A stretch of 11,122 nucleotides of DNA from Desulfobacterales bacterium (GCA_020347085.1 CP070769.1:411088-422209); one strand, 5' to 3'; positions 1 through 6,067 are shown, counted from the stretch's first letter. Notes: a model not told the origin generated them from the letters alone. Program-made: numbers and translations.

Positions 1-1
1 C

Positions 2-157
2 GACAAGAATTTTCCAGCCACTGGGCCAGCGATTCCTCCGGGAGTGCATGTCAATGCCATGGAGGCTTACGATAGCATGCAAAAGATCAAGGAGATGGCT
101 GACATCCTGATTCCCCTTCACGACCTGTCAATCGGGAAGATGAAAACCATCCCCTAG
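2..157 (+). CDS. Metallo-beta-lactamase-fold hydrolase, C-terminal fragment
   Basis: The window opens inside this gene. The 51 visible residues end at a TAG stop at 155-157. The fragment contains PAIPPGVHVNAMEAYDSM, then KIKEMADILIPLHD. In my reading this matches the C-terminal end of metallo-beta-lactamase-fold hydrolases of the N-acyl-homoserine-lactonase-like group, where a PPGIHxD...SMxRI stretch precedes a final metal-binding His in an ADxILPxHD motif. Here that His would be the one in IPLHD. The catalytic HxHxDH core lies outside the window, so the substrate cannot be judged, and many relatives are not lactonases. It is convergent with the minus-strand Kor/Vor operon that ends at 338. 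The family call is moderate and the function is open. Confidence 0.55.
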   Translation, partial: DKNFPATGPAIPPGVHVNAMEAYDSMQKIKEMADILIPLHDLSIGKMKTIP

Positions 158-337
158 GGTTTGCGCAAAAACAACTTAGCAGAATTGGCGCGCAGATTTG
201 GGTTATATTTGCCCGATCGGATTAAGCACAACCACAGGGATAGCCGGCTATTTCGCGAATTTTGGGAATGAGAATCGGTCAAAGATGGCCTGAAGGTGAG
301 ATGCCAAAATGGTCAGGTGTTTTTATACAAGCCTTGA
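158..337. other. Convergent intergenic region with short palindromes
   Basis: This 180-bp gap lies between two converging genes. It holds several short perfect palindromes: TTTGCGCAAA (160-169), CCGATCGG (213-220), ATAGCCGGCTAT (240-251) and TTCGCGAA (252-259). A 5-bp inverted repeat, TGATC-AGCA-GATCA (335-348), overlaps the stop codon of the minus-strand gene. None is followed by a clear T-run on either strand, so I do not call an intrinsic terminator. No credible coding sequence was seen. Confidence 0.5.
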
Positions 338-682
338 TCAGCAGATCAGATGAAAGCCAGCCACAACCTTTTTCCCGTCTCGTAAGAGTCGACTGTATGT
401 GTCGCAGGCTGATTCGGTTTTTTCGATCAGGATCTGGATCCCCCGGTTTTGGAACTCAGACCTTACCGCCTCTGATACACGCATAGAACCATAGGCTCCG
501 GTCCCAAAGACACAGATCTCTGCATCTGCATTCAGGAGATCCTGGACGTCGTTTATTTGCACAAGGTGACCTTGGCTACGCCACCATTCGGGTACCACGC
601 TTTTGCCAATAAGTTTGACGTCGTTCCGGTAATCCTTCCCATCGATTTGAATGTAGCCAAAGCGGTAGGATTGAATCTTCAT
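338..682 (-). CDS. Mth938-like (DUF498/AAMDC-family) domain protein
   Basis: The gene encodes 114 residues, one complete Mth938-like domain, which is the usual length for stand-alone members. Visible family features are the N-terminal YRFGYIQIDGKDYRNDV strand pair, the EWWRSQGH segment (about residues 32-39), the glycine-rich VFGTGAYGSMRV loop (about 58-69) and the C-terminal ILIEKTESACDTYSRLL followed by KKVVAGFHLIC. The family includes archaeal MTH938, bacterial DUF498 proteins and human AAMDC/NDUFAF3 relatives. Its biochemical role is not settled. It is the last gene on the minus strand after the tandem-ACT gene, 68 bp downstream of it, and probably belongs to the same transcript. No strong Shine-Dalgarno sequence is visible before the ATG. 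The family call is good, but no function should be assigned. Confidence 0.8.
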   Translation of the reverse strand: MKIQSYRFGYIQIDGKDYRNDVKLIGKSVVPEWWRSQGHLVQINDVQDLLNADAEICVFGTGAYGSMRVSEAVRSEFQNRGIQILIEKTESACDTYSRLLRDGKKVVAGFHLIC

Positions 683-750
683 GGTAGGCAGGATTCCCGC
701 ACGGTGTTTGGCTGCCCGGGGCCGAGGCGCCTTGTTGCTGAGCTAACCCC

Positions 751-1173
751 CTATAGATCGTAAATCCTTTTGTCGTAAAGATTGATCCAGTTATCTTTCA
801 GCGCCTTCAGGGCTTCTTCGGTTTTATCCACCTCCAAAATCAGGGCCGAATCCTGGGTCTCGAGGCACGGAAAAATGTGGAAAATATTAATGTTGGCCGC
901 GTGTAACACCTTCAGGATTGTGTTCAATCCGCCCGGGTGGTCCGGGATCTGTACCGCAATCACATTCATGGTCTTTGCCTTGCAACCAAGGCCGGTCAGA
1001 ACCGACATCGCTGCTTTCGGATCGCTTGTAATTAATCGCAGGGTGTCTTTCTTGTTCTCCGTGCCCACCCAGAAGGCGCAGACCCTTACATCATTTTGAT
1101 AGAGATGGCCAATAATGCGGGAAAGTTCACCTTTCTTGTTCTTGACGCCTAAGACAATTTGCTCGACGGTCAT
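751..1173 (-). CDS. Tandem ACT-domain protein (putative amino-acid sensor)
   Basis: The protein has about 140 residues made almost entirely of two ACT domains. The first is MTVEQIVLGVKNKKGELSRI...VRVCAFWVG (about 1-68). The second is MNVIAVQIPDHPGGLNTIL...INIFHIFPCL (about 69-138). Each shows the ACT pattern of a beta strand, a D/N-x-x-G turn binding a small molecule, and a helix. ACT pairs usually bind amino acids and pass the signal to a partner. This protein has no attached catalytic domain. I chose the second in-frame ATG (1173) because GGGGAT lies about 7 nt upstream and family members begin with M-x-V-x-Q. An ATG at 1188 adds five residues and has no ribosome-binding site. It follows the gamma-subunit gene by 27 nt, so it is probably cotranscribed with the oxidoreductase, perhaps sensing an amino acid related to its 2-oxoacid. 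That link is inference. Confidence 0.78.
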   Translation of the reverse strand: MTVEQIVLGVKNKKGELSRIIGHLYQNDVRVCAFWVGTENKKDTLRLITSDPKAAMSVLTGLGCKAKTMNVIAVQIPDHPGGLNTILKVLHAANINIFHIFPCLETQDSALILEVDKTEEALKALKDNWINLYDKRIYDL

Positions 1174-1200
1174 GTCCGAGATCCCCATTGGATTCTGGGC

Positions 1201-1764
1201 CTATGAACCCAATAGCCCATCTACGAATGCCGCACCTTCCTTCAGGGCCAGAGTGTTCATTTTGTGGATCTTTGTGCCCTTCTTTTGAAAGATACTCTTT
1301 ACACTCTTTATGACAGATTTCAAGGAAACCAAGCCGGTCTTTTGCACAAAGGCACCGATCATAACCATATTGGCCCCTCGAGTATTTCCGAGCCTCTTGG
1401 CGATACTATTAACCGGTATGGATACTACATGTATATCTCGGCGTTTAGGCCGAACATCTACCAGGTCACGATTCAAGAAGACAATGCCTCCTGACTTCAC
1501 CCCGCTCTCGAACTTTATCAGAGAAGGGGTGTTCATCAATACAGCGAAGTCTGGAAAAGATGCTACCGGGGAGGCGATCGGCTCATCACTCACAGTGACT
1601 GTGCAATTGGCAGTCCCACCCCGCACCTCGGCCCCGTAGGAGGGAAGGTAAGTTACGTGCTTGTCCTCCTCCATCCCGGAGGTCGCCAGCACGTATCCCA
1701 TCATCAGGACCCCCTGTCCGCCAAAGCCGGAGAATATGGTTTTGGTCGTGCTGATTGTCGTCAT
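1201..1764 (-). CDS. korC: 2-oxoacid:ferredoxin oxidoreductase, gamma subunit
   Basis: This is the gamma subunit of a CoA-acylating 2-oxoacid:ferredoxin oxidoreductase. The diagnostic N-terminal motif GFGGQGV (residues 13-19 from this start) is followed by SYGAEVRGGTANCTVTVSD, which is highly typical of KorC/VorC/PorC. The length, 187 residues, is normal. The start is uncertain. A TTG at 1789-1791 overlaps the beta-subunit stop as TTGA and would add nine residues, but has no well-spaced Shine-Dalgarno. The ATG at 1764 has a weak GAG 9 nt upstream and places GFGGQG where relatives have it. The gene sits directly after the beta subunit in the order delta-alpha-beta-gamma. It could equally be named VorC, since sequence alone does not fix the 2-oxoacid. 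The subunit identity is confident. Confidence 0.87.
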   Translation of the reverse strand: MTTISTTKTIFSGFGGQGVLMMGYVLATSGMEEDKHVTYLPSYGAEVRGGTANCTVTVSDEPIASPVASFPDFAVLMNTPSLIKFESGVKSGGIVFLNRDLVDVRPKRRDIHVVSIPVNSIAKRLGNTRGANMVMIGAFVQKTGLVSLKSVIKSVKSIFQKKGTKIHKMNTLALKEGAAFVDGLLGS

Positions 1765-1787
1765 GTGTGTCGTCTCGGGTTTTTCAG

Positions 1788-2540
1788 TCAATTGCTCGTT
1801 TGCGTCGTATCCTTAATTACCCCCAAAGGGTAGCTCTTCATGACTTCGTCTTCGACCCGCCTGCATGCTTCAATTGGCGAGAGTTTCCAGTTTGTGGGGC
1901 ACTGGGATAATATCTCAACCAAGGCAAATCCGAGATCATCCATTTGCATCTGAAAAGCTTTTTTTATTGCCTTTTTTGTCTTGAGGACATGTTTCGGTGA
2001 CGTGACAGAAGTCCTCTCAATGTAGACACTCCCGGCTGCCACGGCCAACATTTGACTGAGGTCGAGGGGGAATCCATCCCTGAGAGGCAATCGGCCCCCG
2101 GGTGTGGTGGTTGTGGTTTGCCCAACGAGGGTGGTAGGTGCCATCTGGCCCCCTGTCATTCCGTACACGCCATTGTTCACGAAGATTGCAGTCAACCGTT
2201 CCCCGCGATTAGCGGCATGAACGGACTCCGCGGTACCGATGGCAGCGATGTCTCCATCGCCCTGATAGGTAAATACGACCAGATGGGGTCGAGCTCGCTT
2301 TATCCCTGTGGCCACGGCCATAGCACGCCCGTGGGGAGCCTCTCCCATGTCCACATCAAGGTAATTATATGCCAGTACCGCGCACCCGGCAGGCGGCACT
2401 CCCACGGTCTTCTCTCGAATCCCTAATTCGTCAATGACTTCAGCGATCAGTCGGTGGATGATGCTATGGCCGCACCCAGGGCAGTAGTGAAAAATGTGCT
2501 CTGTTAGGGCCTCGGGTCTCTTGAATATCTGTTTTGCCAT
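1788..2540 (-). CDS. korB: 2-oxoacid:ferredoxin oxidoreductase, beta (thiamine diphosphate) subunit
   Basis: This is the 250-residue thiamine-diphosphate-binding subunit of a KorABCD/Vor-type cytoplasmic enzyme. It oxidatively decarboxylates a 2-oxoacid with CoA to acyl-CoA and CO2 and reduces ferredoxin. Visible features are the N-terminal CPGCGH cluster-region motif (20-25), VGVPPAGCAV (47-55), the GDGD start of the ThDP/Mg motif (94-97) and its partner VNNGVYGMTGGQ (121-132). The ATG at 2540 has a good AAGGA Shine-Dalgarno 6 nt upstream. It lies 12 nt after the alpha subunit and just ahead of the gamma subunit, as expected for one operon. The candidate substrates are 2-oxoglutarate and branched-chain 2-oxoacids, and the sequence read here does not settle between them. 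Confidence 0.9.
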   Translation of the reverse strand: MAKQIFKRPEALTEHIFHYCPGCGHSIIHRLIAEVIDELGIREKTVGVPPAGCAVLAYNYLDVDMGEAPHGRAMAVATGIKRARPHLVVFTYQGDGDIAAIGTAESVHAANRGERLTAIFVNNGVYGMTGGQMAPTTLVGQTTTTTPGGRLPLRDGFPLDLSQMLAVAAGSVYIERTSVTSPKHVLKTKKAIKKAFQMQMDDLGFALVEILSQCPTNWKLSPIEACRRVEDEVMKSYPLGVIKDTTQTSN

Positions 2541-2552
2541 AAGATTCCTTTT

Positions 2553-3626
2553 TCACTTAGCAAGATTATACCGATACATCAGTTTAGTTATGACGCCAGC
2601 AATCTCATGCGGGGTAGAAACGACCCCTCCAGGCCTCCCATGAAAGTGTACTGTAGCTGTCTCGCCCACGCTGACTTTCACATCTTCCACCATCTGCCCA
2701 AAGTTCATCTCAAATACAAGGAGGTGCTTAATCGTACGTGTCAGGGTGCGGAGCGCCTTTGCCGGAAAGGGCCACAAGGTAATCGGCCGAAAGAGTCCTG
2801 CCTTCAAACCCGATTCCCTCAACCGCTTCACAGCACCCTTAGCAATGCGGGCTGCTGTTCCAAAAGCTACCACGCCAACGACAGCATCATCGAGAAGATA
2901 CGACTCGTGCTCGGTCTCGCGCTCGCATATGGCATCATATTTTCTGGCTAGTTTCCAGTTGAATTCCTCCATCTCGACGGGGTCCAAATGTAGGGAAGCA
3001 ACAAGCCGGCTGTCTCGACCCCTTGCACCGTCAAGTGCCCAGTCCTTTTGCGGCAGCGTCGCGGGGTCAATCGGATCTGGAAAGATCACAGGCTCCATCA
3101 TCTGGCCCATCAAACCATCTCCCAGCAAGATGATAGGGGTGCGATAGGCATCAGCCAAGTCAAAGGCTTTCATCGTGAGCGTGACCAATTCTTGGCCCGA
3201 GTGAGGAGCAAACACTATGGTGTGATACCCTCCGTGTCCCCCGCCTTTTGTGGCTTGAAAATAGTCTTGCTGGGTGGGAGCAATGTTTCCAAGACCGGGG
3301 CCTCCTCGCATGATATTAACGACCACTGCAGGTAGTTCCATACCAGCTATGTAGGAGATCCCTTCCTGCTTCAGGCTGATCCCCGGGCTGGAAGACGAAG
3401 TCATAGCCCGGACACCTGCCATGCTTGCGCCCATGACCATGTTAATGGCGGCCAGTTCGCTTTCGGCCTGTACAAAAGTGGCATCTTCTATCTGGGCAAA
3501 GCGTCGAGACATGTATTCGGGAAGCTCGTTTTGCGGTGTGATGGGGTAGCCTGCATAAAAGCGGCATCCAGCCCGTGTTGCCGCTTCAGCGATTACGTGA
3601 CTCCCACACATCAACTGCTTAGCCAT
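2553..3626 (-). CDS. korA: 2-oxoacid:ferredoxin oxidoreductase, alpha subunit (KorA/VorB type)
   Basis: This is the alpha subunit (357 residues) holding the pyrimidine-binding and transketolase C-terminal-like domains. From this start, motifs are FYAGYPITPQNELPEYMSRR (23-42), the conserved glutamate in QAESELAAINMV (53-64), TSSSSPGISLKQEG (76-89) and MRGGPGLGNIAPTQQDY (106-122). These resemble proteins annotated as 3-methyl-2-oxobutanoate dehydrogenase VorB at least as much as 2-oxoglutarate KorA, so the substrate is open. A longer in-frame reading up to 3674 runs back through the ferredoxin gene. The ATG at 3626 is preferred because GAGGTG lies 4 nt upstream and the protein then begins MAKQLMCGSHVIAEAA, as relatives do. 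The start overlaps the end of the ferredoxin gene by 8 bp, implying translational coupling. Confidence 0.9.
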   Translation of the reverse strand: MAKQLMCGSHVIAEAATRAGCRFYAGYPITPQNELPEYMSRRFAQIEDATFVQAESELAAINMVMGASMAGVRAMTSSSSPGISLKQEGISYIAGMELPAVVVNIMRGGPGLGNIAPTQQDYFQATKGGGHGGYHTIVFAPHSGQELVTLTMKAFDLADAYRTPIILLGDGLMGQMMEPVIFPDPIDPATLPQKDWALDGARGRDSRLVASLHLDPVEMEEFNWKLARKYDAICERETEHESYLLDDAVVGVVAFGTAARIAKGAVKRLRESGLKAGLFRPITLWPFPAKALRTLTRTIKHLLVFEMNFGQMVEDVKVSVGETATVHFHGRPGGVVSTPHEIAGVITKLMYRYNLAK

Positions 3627-3846
3627 GGAACACCTCAATAGCAATGTCAGGGCAAGTGATTGCACATAGGGCACATCCGGTACATTTACGCTTCTTGCTC
3701 TTTTCCCTTTCGGTGTACTCGGCAGGATGATAACCCTTGATGTTGAGCTTGTTGCTTATTCTGATCTGTCCCTTGGGGCAGGCCGCGATACACAGTCCAC
3801 ACCCCTTGCACAGTTCTTTTTCAATCCTGATGAATCCCTTCTTCAA
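3619..3846 (-). CDS. korD: 2-oxoacid:ferredoxin oxidoreductase, delta subunit, 2x[4Fe-4S] ferredoxin
   Basis: This small ferredoxin-like subunit carries electrons from the ThDP site to soluble ferredoxin. Two full CxxCxxCxxxCP motifs are visible, CKGCGLCIAACP and CTGCALCAITCP, separated by about 36 residues, enough for two [4Fe-4S] clusters. I chose the TTG at 3844-3846 (75 residues, starting MKKGFIRIEKELCKGC) because AGGAGAT lies just upstream at ideal spacing and a near-consensus promoter lies immediately before it. An ATG at 3927 would add 27 residues unlike the family and would start upstream of that promoter. It is the first gene of the operon, and its last 8 bp overlap the alpha-subunit start. 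VorD is an equally valid name. Confidence 0.88.
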   Translation of the reverse strand: MKKGFIRIEKELCKGCGLCIAACPKGQIRISNKLNIKGYHPAEYTEREKSKKRKCTGCALCAITCPDIAIEVFHG

Positions 3847-3850
3847 CTTC

Positions 3851-3858
3851 GATCTCCT
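3851..3858 (-). promoter_or_regulatory. Ribosome binding site deciding the korD TTG start
   Basis: Read on the minus strand this is AGGAGATC, a strong Shine-Dalgarno match. About 6 nt separate AGGAGA from the TTG at 3846. No comparable site precedes the upstream ATG at 3927, so this site supports a 75-residue ferredoxin subunit. Confidence 0.75.
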
Positions 3859-3879
3859 ATACAACGCTCTAATTGTTAA

Positions 3880-3908
3880 AAAATACGGCCATTTGCATTG
3901 CTTGTCAA
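3880..3908 (-). promoter_or_regulatory. Sigma-70-type promoter of the korDABC-ACT-Mth938 operon
   Basis: On the minus strand a perfect TTGACA (-35, at 3903-3908) is followed by a 17-bp spacer and TATTTT (-10, at 3880-3885). A start near 3873 would leave a short leader of roughly 27 nt before the TTG of the ferredoxin subunit. Its position inside the longer alternative reading frame argues against that longer protein. No obvious operator was recognised. Confidence 0.7.
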
Positions 3909-4025
3909 GAGCAATTTCTCCCGCCACATCCCCCTTCTACACTTCAACCAATGGGTTTTCTTCCTCATCGCACAATTCTTGAACCAGGTTTAAAAACGTT
4001 CACGAGATCGCAGCCTTCCTTTCTC

Positions 4026-4053
4026 TTGACACTTCCGGGGAGAACCTGATAAT
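4026..4053 (+). promoter_or_regulatory. Sigma-70-type promoter of mobA
   Basis: A perfect TTGACA (4026-4031) is followed by a 16-bp spacer and GATAAT (4048-4053, five of six consensus bases), then an A/T-rich initial stretch. It points toward mobA, leaving a leader of about 60 nt. With the korD promoter it makes the 3847-4118 gap a divergent promoter region. Confidence 0.65.
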
Positions 4054-4118
4054 TTTTTCAATAACATCAAATTTTTTAATCATGTCTCATTGTCATACAC
4101 GCGGAAGTCCTTAATGTC

Positions 4119-4727
4119 GTGAAGTATTCATGCGCAGGGATTATCCTGTCCGGCGGCTTAAATACACGGATGGGAGGCAAGAACAAGGCCTTTATGTCCG
4201 TGGGGGGTCAGAGGATCTTGGATCGCCTTTGCAAAACCTTTCAGGCACTCTTCGACGAAGTTTTGCTGGTGACTAAAGACCCCCTTCAATATCTCTCATG
4301 GGATTTGACGATCGTAAAGGATCTTTTCTCAATACGCAGTTCTCTTACCGGCATCCATGCGGGGCTGTTTCATACCACAGCGCCCCATGCTTTCATTACG
4401 GCCTGTGACACGCCTTTCTTGAGATTGGAATTGATCAAGGCTCTTTTGGACGAGCTTGAACCAAGATGGGATGTGATTATGCCTGTCACGGAGCAAGGTA
4501 ACCAGCCCTTGTGTGCCATTTACTCACGGCGTTGCATCAAACCGATTGAACGCCAGCTAAAGGACGGAGATCCTAAGATTGTAAACTTCTTCCCAAAGGT
4601 CAAGGTCAAAGAAATCCCGGAAATGCAACTCAGATCAGCAGACCCCCATCTCATTTCCTTTTTCAATATTAACACGCCAGAAGATTTGGCTGCCTCTGCG
4701 AAGATGTTAACCGACGCGTTTTTATAA
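4119..4727 (+). CDS. mobA: Molybdenum cofactor guanylyltransferase MobA
   Basis: MobA transfers GMP from GTP to Mo-molybdopterin to make the MGD form of the cofactor used by DMSO-reductase-family enzymes such as formate dehydrogenase. The 202-residue protein has the nucleotidyltransferase signature LSGGLNTRMGGKNKA (10-24), with its conserved Arg and Lys. It also has the metal-binding aspartate in FITACDTPFL (D97), LTGIHAGL, and MPVTEQGNQPLCAIYSRRC in the C-terminal half. The start is GTG, with GGAAG 11 nt upstream. It is divergent from the korD operon and overlaps mobB tail to tail by 6 bp (4722-4727), with no room for a terminator between them. Convergent transcription of the two mob genes could therefore give antisense pairing of their 3' ends. 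Confidence 0.9.
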   Translation: MKYSCAGIILSGGLNTRMGGKNKAFMSVGGQRILDRLCKTFQALFDEVLLVTKDPLQYLSWDLTIVKDLFSIRSSLTGIHAGLFHTTAPHAFITACDTPFLRLELIKALLDELEPRWDVIMPVTEQGNQPLCAIYSRRCIKPIERQLKDGDPKIVNFFPKVKVKEIPEMQLRSADPHLISFFNINTPEDLAASAKMLTDAFL

Positions 4728-5219
4728 TCCTATCAAAAATCCTTTTTCAAGAAAGTCAGCCAAACCCTTTATGTCGTTCAGCTCGAACTGAGGCACGTCC
4801 AGGTTAAAGCTGGTATCAGACACAACCGCCACAAGGTGCTCGTCTTCCTTGCATAAAAGGGTGTCATGGACGGGACTCCGAAAGACCTCAATCTTGGGTT
4901 TGTCTTCTTTCTTGTATCCCTCGGTTAAGATGATGTCCACATCCTGGAAGTATTTTGATGCAAGGCCGTCAAGGGTTTCTTCAGTCTCAACATCCTTGAT
5001 AATGGCTACCTTCTTGGACGATGAGATAGCCACTGTGCTGGCCCCCGCCCGTTTGTGGCGCCAGCTATCTTTGCCTTCATGGTCTACCTCAAAGCCGTGG
5101 GCATCGTGTTTGACCGTGCCGATGCGATAGCCTCTCGTCTTTAGTTCACGTACAACCTTCTCCAAAAGCATCGTTTTTCCGGCGTCTGACCCACCCACAA
5201 TCGATACAATCGGCGGCAT
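4722..5219 (-). CDS. mobB: Molybdopterin-guanine dinucleotide biosynthesis P-loop protein MobB
   Basis: MobB is a GTP-binding P-loop protein that assists MobA in MGD formation. It is helpful rather than essential in E. coli. The 165-residue protein starts with VSIVGGSDAGKTML, a Walker A motif (GGSDAGKT, 9-16). It then shows the MobB-specific GTVKHDAHGFEVDHEGKDS stretch (34-52), SWRHKRAGA and ILTEGYKKEDKPKIEVFR, where the TEGYK motif is characteristic. The length is normal. The ATG at 5219 has AAGGGA almost adjacent and GAGGAG about 9 nt further upstream, so the Shine-Dalgarno is not ideal. The gene points away from the MoaE-like gene across a 383-bp gap holding a dispersed repeat, and overlaps mobA tail to tail. 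Confidence 0.9.
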   Translation of the reverse strand: MPPIVSIVGGSDAGKTMLLEKVVRELKTRGYRIGTVKHDAHGFEVDHEGKDSWRHKRAGASTVAISSSKKVAIIKDVETEETLDGLASKYFQDVDIILTEGYKKEDKPKIEVFRSPVHDTLLCKEDEHLVAVVSDTSFNLDVPQFELNDIKGLADFLEKGFLIGL

Positions 5220-5380
5220 GGTCCCTTAACTCCTCGGAAGTAGTTGGTGTGTACTGGCACGCGTTTCTTCCGTCTTGGAACGGGAATTCATCCAGAACAA
5301 AATTGGGCCTGCCTCGGACCTTGTCACGCTATGACTATCACCTGCCCTTGTCAAGCTGAAATATGCCAAATGAGGCTTAA

Positions 5381-5457
5381 TTGATTGTTTGAACGCTAAC
5401 CCGGTGCTTCGTGCGAGCGCCCAAACTCAGGCGCGGGAACTGACGTTCCTCTTTATT
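5381..5457. repeat. Dispersed 77-bp structured repeat, copy 1
   Basis: This stretch aligns without gaps to 10095-10171, with 63 of 77 positions identical by my count. The outer ends are best conserved: the first 13 and the last 16 positions have no mismatch, followed by CGTGCTTC-like and CCAAACT blocks inside. GGAAC-TGAC-GTTCC forms a 5-bp hairpin shared with copy 2. The central region can form GGTGCT/AGCGCC (5403-5408 with 5416-5421). It lies about 160 nt upstream of mobB and about 145 nt upstream of the MoaE-like gene. It may belong to an interspersed repeat family. I do not recognise the family. Confidence 0.75.
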
Positions 5458-5533
5458 TCATGGCCTCTGGCTGGGTGATAAAACCCGTTAGCTATCCGGG
5501 TAGTCGTTTACTCGGGGGCAGGAAGAATTGGGA

Positions 5534-5560
5534 TTGACTTTTTAACTATTTACATATATT
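5534..5560 (+). promoter_or_regulatory. Candidate promoter of the MoaE-like gene
   Basis: TTGACT (5534-5539) is followed by a short 15-bp spacer and TATATT (5555-5560), in a strikingly A/T-rich stretch just before the gene. The spacer is shorter than optimal, so the exact boxes are uncertain. The leader would be about 35 nt. Confidence 0.4.
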
Positions 5561-5602
5561 CAGTTTTTCTGTAATCAGTCGTTGTTAAAGGGGGCAAATC
5601 AC

Positions 5603-5959
5603 ATGGGACTTACTACCCTGATCGAAACGGTAAAATCCCACCCGGATTACGCCCAGGTCGGAATGATCCTTTGTCATAATGGGATAGTGCGAGGCACCTC
5701 CCGCGACGGCCGGTCCGTATCGGGCCTGACTCTCACCGTTGATCATGAGGCCTTAGATGCCAATCTTTCTGAACAAAGACAGAGGTCTGGCATCGTGGAG
5801 ATATTGGTGGAGATTCGTGAGGGGCCGCTTAAGGTCGGGGATGACGTCATGTTTATTGTTGTGGCCGGTGACTTGCGAGACCATGTCATTCCCGTTCTTG
5901 AAGATACCCTGAACGCCATCAAGAAACGGGTCACCCACAAGGTGGAACACTTTGTGTAA
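5603..5959 (+). CDS. Small MoaE-like molybdopterin synthase-related protein
   Basis: The 118-residue protein resembles the MoaE fold (large subunit of molybdopterin synthase, which sulfurates cPMP with MoaD). Support comes from GIVRGTSRDGRSVSGLTLTV (27-46), LKVGDDVMFIVVAGDLRD (76-93) with an Arg (R92) matching the HR arginine, and AIKKRVTHK (105-113) where canonical MoaE has IK...PxWK. A lysine (K107) matches one catalytic lysine, and K113 is near the second. The usual HRxG, PIWK and C-terminal tail are missing, and it is shorter than the roughly 150 residues of E. coli MoaE. The ATG at 5603 is chosen because AAAGGGGG lies 8 nt upstream. A TTG at 5582 would precede that site. It sits 166 bp before moaC, consistent with a Moco role. 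MoaD is not present. Confidence 0.65.
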   Translation: MGLTTLIETVKSHPDYAQVGMILCHNGIVRGTSRDGRSVSGLTLTVDHEALDANLSEQRQRSGIVEILVEIREGPLKVGDDVMFIVVAGDLRDHVIPVLEDTLNAIKKRVTHKVEHFV

Positions 5960-6067
5960 AAGGGGGGGACTCACGATCGCCTGAAGCTCTATGGACTCTG
6001 CAAGAGCCGAACGCACTGGGCTTGCATCAATCCATTTTTCTAAAGGCCGATAGAAATTCCGAGATAC

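Larger units (their letters stand above)
5220..5602. other. Divergent intergenic region between mobB and the MoaE-like gene
   Basis: This 383-bp gap has no credible coding sequence. It contains the first copy of the 77-bp repeat (5381-5457) and a + strand promoter candidate near 5534-5560. Between them is a stretch where ACCCG (5483-5487) can pair either with GGGT (5473-5476) or with CGGGT (5497-5501). On the minus strand a TTGACA (complement of 5349-5354) could be the -35 of a mobB promoter, but I find no convincing -10 at 16-18 bp. No recognisable riboswitch core was identified. Confidence 0.5.

Noticed and set aside
262..486. Small + strand frame at the left end
   Set aside because: It overlaps the Mth938-like gene on the opposite strand, has no ribosome-binding site and no recognisable domain.
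2052..2426. A 124-residue + strand frame opposite korB
   Set aside because: It is a shadow of the conserved thiamine-diphosphate domain on the other strand and shows no family features.
2607..3335. Long + strand open frames opposite korA
   Set aside because: They are antisense to a strongly supported enzyme gene, have no recognisable domain or ribosome-binding site, and reflect the codon use of the minus-strand gene.
5381..5457. CRISPR repeat
   Set aside because: Only two copies, 4.7 kb apart in separate intergenic regions, with no regular spacers and no cas genes.
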